From Devosia equisanguinis (GTDB lineage: Bacteria; Pseudomonadota; Alphaproteobacteria; Rhizobiales; Hyphomicrobiaceae), in assembly GCA_945862355.1 (NCBI GenBank), contig CAMAYR010000002.1:1-62907 (forward strand): a stretch of 62,907 nucleotides of DNA, in the 5' to 3' direction. Position numbers and translations under genes: made by a program. Each line of letters starts with the position of its first letter. Within the stretch, counting starts at the first letter, position 1. Shown in pieces: positions 7,197-16,052 of this stretch. The notes beneath the pieces were generated by a model, which ran no database searches, was not told where the DNA came from, and saw only the letters and a list, made by a program, of their open reading frames with translations.

Positions 7197-8576
7197 TTAC
7201 GTGGCGAAGCTGGCGGTCGGGGCGACGGCGCGAAACTCGCGCTGGATGCGCTCGCCGGATGCGATCAGGGCCGCGACCTTCTCGACCAAACCGGCCGTCA
7301 GCGCTTTGCCGTCGCGCTTCATCAGCTTGCCGCCGATCATCACCGTGTCGACGTTGCCGGGGTTCGCATACATCACGACGGCATGGACCGGATTGCTCGC
7401 CGCCAGCAAATTGAGGTCGGTCGCGCGAATGAGAACAATGTCGGCGGCCTTGCCGGGCGTGAGCGAGCCGATGCGCTTGTCGAGGTGGACCATGCGCGCA
7501 CCGTCGATAGTCCCCCAGCGCAAGGCTTCGCGGGTGGTGACCGGTATCGGGAACGGCGCCTCGCCGGTCTTGGCCATGTGGCGCATTCCTGCGAAAAAAC
7601 GCTCGCCCTGAAGCGTCGTTCGCATCACGGCGAACATGTCGGCGGCGTATGCGCTTTCGATGTCCGAGCCGACGCCGAACCAGCCGCCGCGCTCGCGCAC
7701 CCGGCCGGACAGCGGCTCGCCATAGGCCATCTGCATCTCAACCTCGGTCGTCACACAGAACGTGGCGCCGTTGGCCATGAGGACATCCAGGTCCCGGTCG
7801 GTGAGGGCGTTGCCGTGGACGACATTGACCTTCGGCCCGATCAGCCCTTTCTCCGCAGCGGCCACGTAGGCGTCCGGCCCCAGCATTCTTGGACCCGAAT
7901 GATGCAGGCTCGCGACGAGGTCGAGCTCCCGGGCAAGTGCGAAGTCGGTGAGGCAGACGTCGTGGACGGCCATCTGCGGCCCCAAAATCGCAAGCCCCAT
8001 CGTTACGAGTGCGTCGTCGCTCGACAGGCGGCCCCTGCGAATGCGCTCGACCTCAGCGCGCGGCATCGGGATCTCGCTGTAAGGCTTCTGGCCCGGCTTG
8101 GGGTCGGGCTTGGGCGAGCCGTGCAGGAACACCGCGCGGATGCCGCTTTCGAGGAGGCCGTCGATCGCGGCGTCGGAATGGGCGGGCGTGGGGTTGTTGT
8201 GGTGCCAGTCGACGAGCGTGGTCGTGCCGGAATTGATCTGGTTGAGCGCGCCGACGAGGTTGGCGATGTAGACGTCCTCGGGCTTGAAGAACGTCGCAAG
8301 GCCGGCATGCATCGCGCGGAAGTAGTTGGTTCCTGCCCAGTCGCCGGCGAGGCCGCGCAGTCCCGTCTGCCAAGTATGGATGTGGGCGTTGACGAGGCCC
8401 GGCATGACGATCATGCCGGCAGCGTCGATCGTCTCGGCCACATCAGCGGCCGAGATCGAGGGGGCGATCTCGGCAATGCGGCCGTCCTCGACGAGCACGT
8501 CGCCCTTCTCGAGGTCGGGTACTGAGGGATCGACGGTGATGATGCGGCCGGATCGGATCAGCGTGCGGGTGGGCAT
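7197..8576 (-). CDS. Amidohydrolase of the cytosine deaminase/AtzA-TrzA type
   Basis: The protein has 459 residues, the usual length for this group. Metal ligands are recognisable: H65 and H67 in LVNAHIHTWQ, H225 in LVASLHHSG, H254 in NVVHGNAL and D305 in GVGSDIESAY. An N-terminal and C-terminal beta-sandwich flank the barrel, ending with the typical KRIGSLTPGKAADIVLI segment. Relatives deaminate or hydrolyse N-heterocycles such as guanine, thioadenosines and triazines in the cytoplasm. The start is preceded by ATGGAGACC, a fair ribosome site. It lies 72 bases downstream of the fused TRAP permease on the same strand, so the permease may import its substrate. Confidence 0.87.
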   Translation of the reverse strand: MPTRTLIRSGRIITVDPSVPDLEKGDVLVEDGRIAEIAPSISAADVAETIDAAGMIVMPGLVNAHIHTWQTGLRGLAGDWAGTNYFRAMHAGLATFFKPEDVYIANLVGALNQINSGTTTLVDWHHNNPTPAHSDAAIDGLLESGIRAVFLHGSPKPDPKPGQKPYSEIPMPRAEVERIRRGRLSSDDALVTMGLAILGPQMAVHDVCLTDFALARELDLVASLHHSGPRMLGPDAYVAAAEKGLIGPKVNVVHGNALTDRDLDVLMANGATFCVTTEVEMQMAYGEPLSGRVRERGGWFGVGSDIESAYAADMFAVMRTTLQGERFFAGMRHMAKTGEAPFPIPVTTREALRWGTIDGARMVHLDKRIGSLTPGKAADIVLIRATDLNLLAASNPVHAVVMYANPGNVDTVMIGGKLMKRDGKALTAGLVEKVAALIASGERIQREFRAVAPTASFAT

Positions 8577-8648
8577 CGACGGTCTCCATCAGACTGGGCG
8601 TGACGCGCGGCACGTCGCATCGGCACGCGGCCACGAAACAAGAGCCGG

Positions 8649-10634
8649 CTATCTCGCCAGCCAGAGGCTCAGGGGTGGAAACGCCATCACCAGGATGGTG
8701 ACGAGGATCATCATCAGCACGAAGGGGAAGGCGCCCGCGAAGATGGTGTTTAGCGAGACGAAGTCCTTGGGCAAGACGCTTTTCACGACGTATACGGCTA
8801 GCCCGAACGGCGGCGTTAGAAGGCCGATCTCGATCGCGATGGTGGTGACGATGCCGAACCAGATCTTGTCTCCGCCGAGGGCCACGAGCACCGGTAACAT
8901 AATCGGAAGCACGATCAGCATGATGGACACGCTGTCGATGATCATGCCCAAGAGGAAGATCACGAGAATATAGACCGCCAGGAACGCAATCATTCCGAGA
9001 CCGGCCGTCGTCACCCAGTTGGCAAAGTTGCTTGGAATCCCGGTCAGGGCGACCTGGCGCGTATAAAAGTTTGCCGCAACGATCAGGAACAGGATCACGG
9101 CGGAGACCGCGGCGGTCTCGAGCAGGATCTCCTTTACAACCTTGCCCGACAAACGGCCGCGGGCCCCGGCAATCACGAGCGCGAGAAATGTGCCGACTGC
9201 CGCCGCCTCCGTCGGCGTGAAGATGCCGCCGTAGATGCCGCCGATCACGCCGACGACCAGCATCACGATGGGCGCGAGGTTCGTCATCATCTGGCCGAGC
9301 GGCATCCGCTCGATCGAATTGTCGACAAGGGCGTCGCGGCCAACGAAGTCCGGGCGGAACGTGGCCAGCAGCCAGATGCCGACACAAAAGACGGTTGCCA
9401 GCAAAATTCCGGGAATCAAGGCCGCGACGAACAACCTGCCGACGGACTCCTCGGCGACCAGACCATAGATGATCAACAGCAGGCTCGGCGGAATGAGCAT
9501 TCCCAGAACTGACGAGCCGGCGACACAACCGACGGAAAACTTTCGGGTGTAGCCGTGCTCGACCATCGAGGGCACCGCGATCTTGCTGAACACGGCGGCA
9601 GAGGCCACGGAGGAACCCACGATCGACGCGAAGATCGCATTGGCAAAAACCGTCGCGATGCCGAGCCCGCCGCGCAGGCGCCCGAGAAGAGCGGCGGCGA
9701 CGCGATAGGCATCCTGCCCGACGTCGGCCTTTTCGAGAACCACGCCCATCATGATGAAGAGCGGAATAGTGCCGAACTCGAACGATGAAACGGAGCTCCA
9801 GGCAGCAAGACCCAGCGTGTTGATCGCGTTGAACTCAGCACCGCGCGCCGCCCAGATACCGATGTAGGACAATCCCATCAGCATCAGCGGTATCGGCATG
9901 CCGAGGAATACCAGCACCAGCATCGCGGCCAGACACCACACGCCGACGTGGATCGGCTTCATGTCGGAGGAAAACAGGAACCAGACGAAGGCCATAGCGC
10001 CACATATCGTGGCGAGCACGAGCAACCAGCCGAGCGCGCCGCCGAGCGGGCCTTGGCCAACCTCTTCCTCCTTGCCAGCGACGGGAGCCGGTCGCGCCAA
10101 GCCGGCCAGATATTCCAAGGCCACCCATACGAACTGGATCAATCCGAGCAGCGCACCGATGACGAGCGCTGCCTTGAACGGCCAGATCGGGATCTGGTAG
10201 GCGCCCTGCGCTCCGGCGAACTCGCCCGTCTCCCACGAATCCAGCATGCTGGGTGTAGCCCACACCAGCAGCTTCCAGAACAGCAAGCCACCGACGATGG
10301 AATAGGCGAAGTTGAGAAGGGCTGCGGCCCTTGGATTACAGGCCTCGAACGGCTCGATGAACATTTCAGCACGCAGCAGGCGTCGCTGCGCGATGAGGGC
10401 CGGCACCTGCAAGAATAAGCAGCCGACCACGGAAAGAGCGACGAACTCCTCTACGCCCGAAATCGGCTGGTTCAGGAAGGCGCGCATGGCGACGCTGGTG
10501 CAGATCAGAAGTATCAGCCCGAAAACCCACAGGGCGCTGATGGCGGAAAGGCTGAAATTAATCCACTGACGAGCACTTTGCAGGCTCGCCGTCGCGCCCG
10601 GCAGCACCGCCTTGCCCGTGGATGAAGCTGTCAT
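8649..10634 (-). CDS. TRAP transporter fused permease (DctQ-DctM)
   Basis: This 661-residue inner-membrane protein joins both TRAP membrane parts. Residues 20 to about 200 form the four-helix small DctQ domain (ISGVEEFVALSVVGCLFLQ), and the remainder is the large DctM domain with about twelve helices, including FLGMPIPLMLMGLSYIG and the LLTPPFGLAVYVVKS loop. TRAP systems take up carboxylates or related solutes with Na+ and normally need a DctP periplasmic receptor; none is encoded next to it. The ATG at 10634 was chosen since the upstream in-frame extension is not hydrophobic and looks non-coding. It is probably cotranscribed with the amidohydrolase downstream. Confidence 0.85.
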   Translation of the reverse strand: MTASSTGKAVLPGATASLQSARQWINFSLSAISALWVFGLILLICTSVAMRAFLNQPISGVEEFVALSVVGCLFLQVPALIAQRRLLRAEMFIEPFEACNPRAAALLNFAYSIVGGLLFWKLLVWATPSMLDSWETGEFAGAQGAYQIPIWPFKAALVIGALLGLIQFVWVALEYLAGLARPAPVAGKEEEVGQGPLGGALGWLLVLATICGAMAFVWFLFSSDMKPIHVGVWCLAAMLVLVFLGMPIPLMLMGLSYIGIWAARGAEFNAINTLGLAAWSSVSSFEFGTIPLFIMMGVVLEKADVGQDAYRVAAALLGRLRGGLGIATVFANAIFASIVGSSVASAAVFSKIAVPSMVEHGYTRKFSVGCVAGSSVLGMLIPPSLLLIIYGLVAEESVGRLFVAALIPGILLATVFCVGIWLLATFRPDFVGRDALVDNSIERMPLGQMMTNLAPIVMLVVGVIGGIYGGIFTPTEAAAVGTFLALVIAGARGRLSGKVVKEILLETAAVSAVILFLIVAANFYTRQVALTGIPSNFANWVTTAGLGMIAFLAVYILVIFLLGMIIDSVSIMLIVLPIMLPVLVALGGDKIWFGIVTTIAIEIGLLTPPFGLAVYVVKSVLPKDFVSLNTIFAGAFPFVLMMILVTILVMAFPPLSLWLAR

Positions 10635-11040
10635 CGTCGAACCGGCCCCCCTTGCTCGCCCTCTCGTGCTCCGGCACTGCGCGCAGCGACCTGCCACAGC
10701 CGGGGGCCTACCTTTACCCAATCATTAAACGGCTCGGGCGCGTATGGCGAGGGCAACTGCGTCGAACACTCCATCCGTCATAGTTGGGGCTGCCTTAGTG
10801 GGTAGAGCGCGCAGAACCCACGGTGATTCCAGGCAGTTGGAGGCGGCGCGCGTTGCGATCTTCGGCAAAGTAGCGCTCGGCGAAACGGCGATGTCGGATG
10901 GAGCGAGCCAGCACGATTAATCATCGCGAAATCGACCTCTGATTAAGTGACGTGCTCGGCAAGCAACTCGCGGGCATCCGCCGTGGGCAGATTGCAGCTT
11001 GGCCCAGGCTGGCGCCGGGCTCGAGGGGGGGGGGCTTTCC
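10635..11040. other. Intergenic region between divergent TRAP and glycosyltransferase-like genes
   Basis: About 400 bases carry no convincing gene. They must hold the promoters of both divergent genes. I see a short hairpin (GTGGGT at 10798-10803 with ACCCAC at 10816-10821) and, at the right end, a run of ten G residues just before the glycosyltransferase-like start. No promoter consensus is clear enough to call. Confidence 0.6.
11025..11034 (+). repeat. G10 homopolymer overlapping the ribosome-binding region
   Basis: Ten consecutive G residues end six bases before the ATG at 11041 and take the place of a normal Shine-Dalgarno sequence. If translation instead begins at the in-frame TTG at 10999, the tract lies in coding sequence, where length change would shift the frame. 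Either way slippage could alter expression. Confidence 0.85.
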
Positions 11041-12753
11041 ATGCTAAAATCCGGCGTATTGCAAGGTTCGGGGCTACCGCCGGACGAAACCGTCGCGCCC
11101 CAATCGAGCGGGGTGCTCGTCGGCAAAGCGCGTGTGGCGGGCCTGACGACCGGCCAATGGGCTTTAATGCTCTCCGCGGCGCTGGCGATCTCCTCGGTTT
11201 GGGGCGCGATGAGTCGTGGGCCCACGATCTTCGACGACAGCTATATGTTCTGGCGCTATGCCGTTCACTTGCAGGGGGGGCTCGGTCTCGCCTGGAATCC
11301 GGACGGCATCCAGACCTACGGGCTGACCAGCCACCTTTGGCTCTTGGCCGTGCTGCCGCTCACGTGGCTGCCGTTCCATCCGGGCTATGCGCTGCCGGTC
11401 GCCTCGATGCTCGCCGCTGGCTTGGCCTTCGCCCTGATGGGGGCTGCGGTCGCACGGGAGGCGCGCAGCGAGATGCTGCGCGACCGTCCGCTCACGATAG
11501 GTCTGATCGCGCTGCCGCTGCTGGTCAATCCGTTCTTCACCTTCCATTTGTCGACGGGCATGGACACCATGCTTTCGATGGCCGCACACGCGGCGATCGT
11601 GCTGGGCGTGCTCAGGTATCTGGAAGCGCCGTCGTTCGCGCGCGCCTGCCTCGTCGGGGTGCTCGCCTTCGCCGCCGTGCTGACGCGACCGGAGAACGGG
11701 CTTTGCGCGCTCGGCGTACCTTTCCTGGCGTTCGTCTGGCAGCGGCGGCCGGAGCGATGGGGCGATCTCGCTGGCCTCGTGGCCCTTCCCGTGGCCCTGA
11801 TCGGTCTGGAGCTCGTGGTCTGCTGGCTGGTCTTCGGCGTGCCGCTGCCGCTCAGCTTCTATGCCAAGTCTTTGCACATCTACACGGGTTTCCAGAACCC
11901 GGAGAACGCAGTTCAAAATCTGCTCATGGCCGTGGTCATGGCGGCGCCTTTCATCGCGGTCGCGCTGGCGGCCGGCAAACGTCGCGACATCGCCTTTCTC
12001 GCCGTTCTCCTGCTGCCCGTGCTGGCGACGTTCGCCTATCTGCTCACCATGCGGCAGGTGATGGGCTGGATCGGCCGGTATTACCTGCCGTTCCTGCCAT
12101 ACATGTTGATCCCGGCGATGCTGATGCTAGACCGGCGGCTTGCAGTCGCCCCGTCACTCAGGCCGGAATTGACGCGCATCGGCATCGCGATGGTAGCGCT
12201 CGCCGGCGTCGCCTTGGTCACCTGGCCGCTGCAGCGAGCGGTGGAGAGCGCCTACATGCGCGCGGTGCTGGCCAAACCCGTTCCGTTGCCGCCGCTGCCG
12301 ACGGTCGCCACCGGGGACTTGCCGAGACAAGTCTGGTTCGACGTCATCAAGAAGGTTGCCGACGAGATCATCGGCCCGCTGCCGGCCGACGCAGTCCTTG
12401 CCGCTTCCGAGGTCGGCTATCTGGGCGCTGCCAGCACCGGCAAGACGCTGATCGATCTCGTCGGACTGAACGACACGACGATCGGCCGCAAGGGCTTCTC
12501 GATGGACTACCTGCTATCGCGCAAGCCAGATCTCATCTGGATGCCGTCGCGCGACTACACCGGCCTCATCGCCACGATCTACTCCGATCCTCGGCTGTTC
12601 GAGCGCTATATCGTGGTGCGAGAGGCGTTCAACTACGGCATCGCGATACGGCGCGACAGCCCTTACCGCGAGCACCTGGAGACCAGCTCCCGCCGCGCAT
12701 GGAGCGCGCTCTATCCGGACCGGTCCTTCGACGATTACGTGGTGCAGCGGTAG
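11041..12753 (+). CDS. Polytopic membrane protein, GT-C glycosyltransferase-like
   Basis: The 570-residue product has about ten hydrophobic segments. An early loop reads GPTIFDDSYMFWRYAVHL, and the acidic DD placed just after the first helix is the typical catalytic-loop position of GT-C enzymes that use polyprenyl-phosphate sugars. A soluble C-terminal part (from about residue 420) contains ASEVGYLGAAS and DLVGLNDTTIG, a pattern seen in bacterial arabinofuranosyltransferase-like proteins. The role is probably modification of an envelope polysaccharide on the periplasmic side. The ATG at 11041 is preferred over a TTG at 10999. The donor and acceptor are unknown. Confidence 0.7.
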   Translation: MLKSGVLQGSGLPPDETVAPQSSGVLVGKARVAGLTTGQWALMLSAALAISSVWGAMSRGPTIFDDSYMFWRYAVHLQGGLGLAWNPDGIQTYGLTSHLWLLAVLPLTWLPFHPGYALPVASMLAAGLAFALMGAAVAREARSEMLRDRPLTIGLIALPLLVNPFFTFHLSTGMDTMLSMAAHAAIVLGVLRYLEAPSFARACLVGVLAFAAVLTRPENGLCALGVPFLAFVWQRRPERWGDLAGLVALPVALIGLELVVCWLVFGVPLPLSFYAKSLHIYTGFQNPENAVQNLLMAVVMAAPFIAVALAAGKRRDIAFLAVLLLPVLATFAYLLTMRQVMGWIGRYYLPFLPYMLIPAMLMLDRRLAVAPSLRPELTRIGIAMVALAGVALVTWPLQRAVESAYMRAVLAKPVPLPPLPTVATGDLPRQVWFDVIKKVADEIIGPLPADAVLAASEVGYLGAASTGKTLIDLVGLNDTTIGRKGFSMDYLLSRKPDLIWMPSRDYTGLIATIYSDPRLFERYIVVREAFNYGIAIRRDSPYREHLETSSRRAWSALYPDRSFDDYVVQR

Positions 12754-12773
12754 GCGAAGCAGCAGACCGGACC

Positions 12774-13694
12774 TCAGCGGTCCCAGGCCTGTGCGAGGCT
12801 CACCATCGCGATGCCGGACAGGATCAGCACAAGGCCGGAGGCGAGCGTCAGCGTCAGCGGCTCCCCCAGAAACATTACGCTGATCGCCGTGGCAATGACG
12901 GGACCGCCCAGCAGTCCGACGCTGCAGGTAACGGCGCCGATGCGGCGGATGGCCGAGACGGTACTCCACATCGCCAGTGCGGTGCCGAGCACGCCGCCAT
13001 AGAGAACCAGCAGCACCAGCGGCCAGCCGAACTCGATATGCGTGCGCGGCTCGAGCAGCAGCGAGAACGGCAAGCCGACGGTCGCGGCGACGAGGAGCTG
13101 CCACGGCGCGAGTTGCAGGGGCGACAGGTTCCACGTGTGGCCGCGCATGTGCAGTATGGCGATCGACCAGGAGAACGCCGCCAACAGGCAGAGGCCGTTG
13201 CCGAGCAGCACGCTAGGGTCGGACCAGTCGAACCCCATCGGATTGAACAGAACGCCCAAGCCGAGCAGCCCACAGACCAGCCCGGCCAGGCGCAGGTTGG
13301 TCAGCCGCTCGCCAAGGAACAGCGCGGCTGCAGGCACGACCCAGATCGGCGTCGAATAGGCGAGCAGCGCGCCGCGACCGGCAGGCACGAACTGCAAGGC
13401 GTAGTGCATGAGCACCACGTAAATCCCCAACATGAAAATGCCGACGCTGAGCACGGCCGGCAGGTCGCGGCGCGTGGGAACGCGAAGCTGGCCACTGGCC
13501 GCCAGGACCGCGAACAGGATGATCGCGCCGATGAAAACCCGCAGCGTTCCGAACCAGAACGGCGGGATGTAGGGGCCGGCTGCGCGAATTACCGGCCAAA
13601 GTCCGCCATAACAGAGCACGGCAACACCCAGCAGAGCGAAGCCGGCGGCGTTCTGGCTGATCCCGGGTGGCTCGGGCGGCGTGATGGAGGACAT
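12774..13694 (-). CDS. EamA/DMT-superfamily transporter
   Basis: This 306-residue protein has ten hydrophobic helices in two EamA repeats. The first repeat contains LRVFIGAIILFAVLAASGQL and ALLAYSTPIWVVPAAALFLGE (both shortened forms of the family pattern), and the second contains GVLGTALAMWSTVSAI and VMFLGEPLT. DMT exporters move amino acids, nucleobases or metabolites out of the cell. The frame is open for 124 more codons upstream, but that part is not hydrophobic, so I start at the ATG at 13694. It is convergent with the glycosyltransferase-like gene and divergent from the hydrolase gene. The substrate is unknown. Confidence 0.87.
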   Translation of the reverse strand: MSSITPPEPPGISQNAAGFALLGVAVLCYGGLWPVIRAAGPYIPPFWFGTLRVFIGAIILFAVLAASGQLRVPTRRDLPAVLSVGIFMLGIYVVLMHYALQFVPAGRGALLAYSTPIWVVPAAALFLGERLTNLRLAGLVCGLLGLGVLFNPMGFDWSDPSVLLGNGLCLLAAFSWSIAILHMRGHTWNLSPLQLAPWQLLVAATVGLPFSLLLEPRTHIEFGWPLVLLVLYGGVLGTALAMWSTVSAIRRIGAVTCSVGLLGGPVIATAISVMFLGEPLTLTLASGLVLILSGIAMVSLAQAWDR

Positions 13695-14030
13695 ATCGGG
13701 GGGCGCGGCCTTGGCGTCGGGAGCTGGTCTGTGTGTGGAGCGGGAACTGGCCAAGGAAGTGGGTCCCGGCAATACCGGGCTACCGGCTCGAAATCGATGT
13801 TGACGCCACATTCCTACACGCGGCCCGCTCAGCAGTAGAGGCAATTCGGGCGTTTCCCAACCGCTGGCTGCGCATGGCAGGTGGTCCCCAATCGATTTCG
13901 GCATCAAAACGCCGTTCCGGTTCAGGCCCGGGCGCGATACCCTTTGCGCGGACCTATCCGGCATCCTATCTCGTGGAAGACAACGAGAGGGCTCGACCGT
14001 GCCTTGGCCCCTCAACCCTGGAGCGGGCAG
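13695..14030. other. Intergenic region between divergent DMT and hydrolase genes
   Basis: These 336 bases carry no gene I can support; short reading frames here lack protein-like composition. The stretch presumably holds two divergent promoters. The only clear signal is GGAGCGGG about five bases before the hydrolase ATG. Confidence 0.55.
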
Positions 14031-15011
14031 ATGAGCAATCACCACGGCGGCTTCCTGGGCGTGCAAAGCATGTGGCTTGGGCTTGGCGTCGCCGCCGCCC
14101 TGATCTTCGGCTGGCAGGCCTTCGCACCGTCTCCGTCGGAAGGGCCGCAGGAACCGGTCGCCTTTCTCAACGTCGGCAGCGGCGGGGATACGCGCATCGA
14201 AAAGATCACCCGCGCCCAGTGCCTGCAGCGTGAGGACCGGATCTGGGCAGTGACTTCCGACGGCGTCGAATGCATCGCCTACGTCGCCTCACCGAACGCC
14301 CGGAACGCAAGCTCCGCACTCATCTATCTCGGTGGCGACGTGAAAGAGAGCGAGCTGGCTGGGGCGACCCAGGAAGCCTCGCGCACCAGCTATCAGCGCC
14401 GGGCCGAGATCTGGGCTTCGCGGCTCGGCGTGCCGGTCGTTATCATCGGGCGGCCCGGACTGATGGGCTCCAGCGGCTTCCACCTGCTCGGCGGTCGGCG
14501 CGACGAGGGGCAGGTGATCGACGCGACCATCGACGCGCTGAAGGAGCGATTGGGAACAAGGCGGCTCGCGCTCGCAGGGCAGTCGGGTGGGGCTCGGATC
14601 ATCGCGCAACTTTTGGTGACTGGGCGGCGCGACATCGCTTGCGCCGCGATGGGCGCGGGCGCCTACGACGTGCCGCGGCTGACCGGCGGGGGAACGTCGC
14701 GCACCAACATCTTCGGTGATCCGGGACGGCGTTTCCTGGTGCCCATCAGACAGGTCGGCGAGATCCCGGTGGTGCCGGGCCGGCGGATGTTCGTGATCGG
14801 CGATCCGCGCGACCAGGTGGCTCCGTTCAGCGAGCAGAAGGACTGGGCGGACAAGCTCACAGCGCTCGGACACAGCGTGCAACTGATCGAGGCCAAGGCC
14901 AAGGACCCGCAGTTCCACGGGATGACCGAGAAGGCACTGATCGCGGCCGGCATGTGCATGGCAGAAAAGAGCGAGGCGGACATCAGGCAAGCCGTCACCG
15001 CAGACGAATGA
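14031..15011 (+). CDS. Membrane-anchored alpha/beta-hydrolase-like protein
   Basis: The protein has 326 residues with an N-terminal hydrophobic helix (about residues 13-30, MWLGLGVAAALIFGWQAF) that should anchor it in the inner membrane facing the periplasm. The nucleophile elbow GQSGGAR places Ser at residue 185. D261 (GDPRDQVAPF) and H296 (PQFHGMTEK) are suitably placed to complete a Ser-Asp-His triad. The fold is that of a hydrolase of small esters or peptides, but the substrate is not evident. The ATG was chosen because GGAGCGGGCAG precedes it and the upstream extension is not protein-like. Confidence 0.72.
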   Translation: MSNHHGGFLGVQSMWLGLGVAAALIFGWQAFAPSPSEGPQEPVAFLNVGSGGDTRIEKITRAQCLQREDRIWAVTSDGVECIAYVASPNARNASSALIYLGGDVKESELAGATQEASRTSYQRRAEIWASRLGVPVVIIGRPGLMGSSGFHLLGGRRDEGQVIDATIDALKERLGTRRLALAGQSGGARIIAQLLVTGRRDIACAAMGAGAYDVPRLTGGGTSRTNIFGDPGRRFLVPIRQVGEIPVVPGRRMFVIGDPRDQVAPFSEQKDWADKLTALGHSVQLIEAKAKDPQFHGMTEKALIAAGMCMAEKSEADIRQAVTADE

Positions 15012-15071
15012 GGGCGCGCTGACGCTGCGCCGCGGCGAGTATGGAAACGACGCTCGGTTCATCGTGACCGG

Positions 15072-15431
15072 CTATTCGTCGTGAACGACGACGGTTCGAG
15101 CCGGCGCAGCATGGATGCCCATGACGCGAAGCGGGGCATCGCCCGTCGCGGAGAACCAGTGCTTCATGCCGGCGGGCAGGACCAGCGATACACCAGGGTG
15201 CAGCGCGACAACACCTTCGGTATCCTCCAGCCAGGCCTCGCCCTGTCCGTCGAGCACCGTGATGATCTCCATGTAGGGGTGGGAGTGCAGCGCCGTGCGA
15301 TAGCCGGGCTGCGCCGTCTGGAGCCCCACGAATACCGGCGTGGAGCCGGCCGCATCGCCCACCAGGGTCTGATAAGTCGAGTTGCCGCGGAACGGCTCGG
15401 CGGGCAGCTTGGCATGGTCGATAACGGGCAT
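15072..15431 (-). CDS. Small cupin-domain protein
   Basis: The 119-residue single-domain cupin has metal ligands H49, H51 and E55 (TALHSHPYMEII) in motif 1 and H91 (LPAGMKHWFSA) in motif 2. The GxGxAWLED loop is also typical. Such small cupins bind a metal and act as isomerases, dioxygenases or ligand sensors. The start at 15431 begins directly at the domain, and GGAGG lies upstream in the minus strand. It is divergent from the DUF983-Nudix pair and convergent with the hydrolase gene. The role is not known. Confidence 0.82.
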   Translation of the reverse strand: MPVIDHAKLPAEPFRGNSTYQTLVGDAAGSTPVFVGLQTAQPGYRTALHSHPYMEIITVLDGQGEAWLEDTEGVVALHPGVSLVLPAGMKHWFSATGDAPLRVMGIHAAPARTVVVHDE

Positions 15432-15584
15432 CGGCGCCTCCCTTGCGTCGAGGCAGCATAGCACGGAAGCGGAGACGCCTCGAACAGCCCCCGCGTAGGC
15501 GCAAGGGAAAGACGGCATTGCCATCCTTTCGCGCGGGCGTGGGTCCACTTGACGGAGCCCGGCGCACGGTGGACTAGTGCGGAC

Positions 15585-16052
15585 ATGAGCATCATCGTCG
15601 AGAAGTCCGGCAGCCCCGCTTCCTCGGGAGAAGGGCCGCGCGATACGTGGCAGGCCATCTGGCGGGGCTTGGCCCAGCGCTGTCCGGCCTGTGGGCAGGG
15701 GCGGCTCTATGGCAAGTACCTCAAGGTCGAGGACGCCTGCGCGAGCTGCAAGACGGAGCTGCACCACCATCGCGCCGACGATGCGCCGCCCTATTTCACG
15801 ATGTTCGTCGTGGGACACATCGTGGTCGCCGGCGTACTTGCGGTAGAGAAGAATTTCGCGCCGAGCCTGCTCGTTCACGTGGCCCTGTGGTTTCCGTTGA
15901 CGATCGGCCTATCGCTCTGGCTATTGCCGAGGATCAAAGGTGGGCTTATCGGGCTGCAGTGGGCGCTGCACATGCATGGCTTCGGCAGTGGCCCGGAGCC
16001 TGCGCAGCCCGATCCCATTCCAGCGCCTAGCCATTCCGAGGGGGGCAGATGA
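15585..16052 (+). CDS. DUF983 family membrane protein
   Basis: The 155-residue protein opens with a zinc-ribbon-like part (CPAC at residues 33-36 and CASC at 52-55) and continues with two hydrophobic helices (YFTMFVVGHIVVAGVLAV and VALWFPLTIGLSLWLLP). This is the standard DUF983 architecture of alphaproteobacteria. The four cysteines probably bind zinc on the cytoplasmic side. Its stop overlaps the Nudix gene start (ATGA), so the two are translationally coupled. The function is unassigned; the pairing suggests a link to nucleotide or CoA metabolite clean-up. Confidence 0.85.
   Translation: MSIIVEKSGSPASSGEGPRDTWQAIWRGLAQRCPACGQGRLYGKYLKVEDACASCKTELHHHRADDAPPYFTMFVVGHIVVAGVLAVEKNFAPSLLVHVALWFPLTIGLSLWLLPRIKGGLIGLQWALHMHGFGSGPEPAQPDPIPAPSHSEGGR

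Noticed and set aside
7041-8525. 494-codon plus-strand frame
   Set aside because: Antisense to the amidohydrolase, whose metal motifs are intact.
10947-13838. 963-codon frame on the plus strand
   Set aside because: Arg/Ala-rich composition with no hydrophobic or motif pattern; it overlaps the glycosyltransferase-like gene in another frame and runs antisense to the DMT gene.
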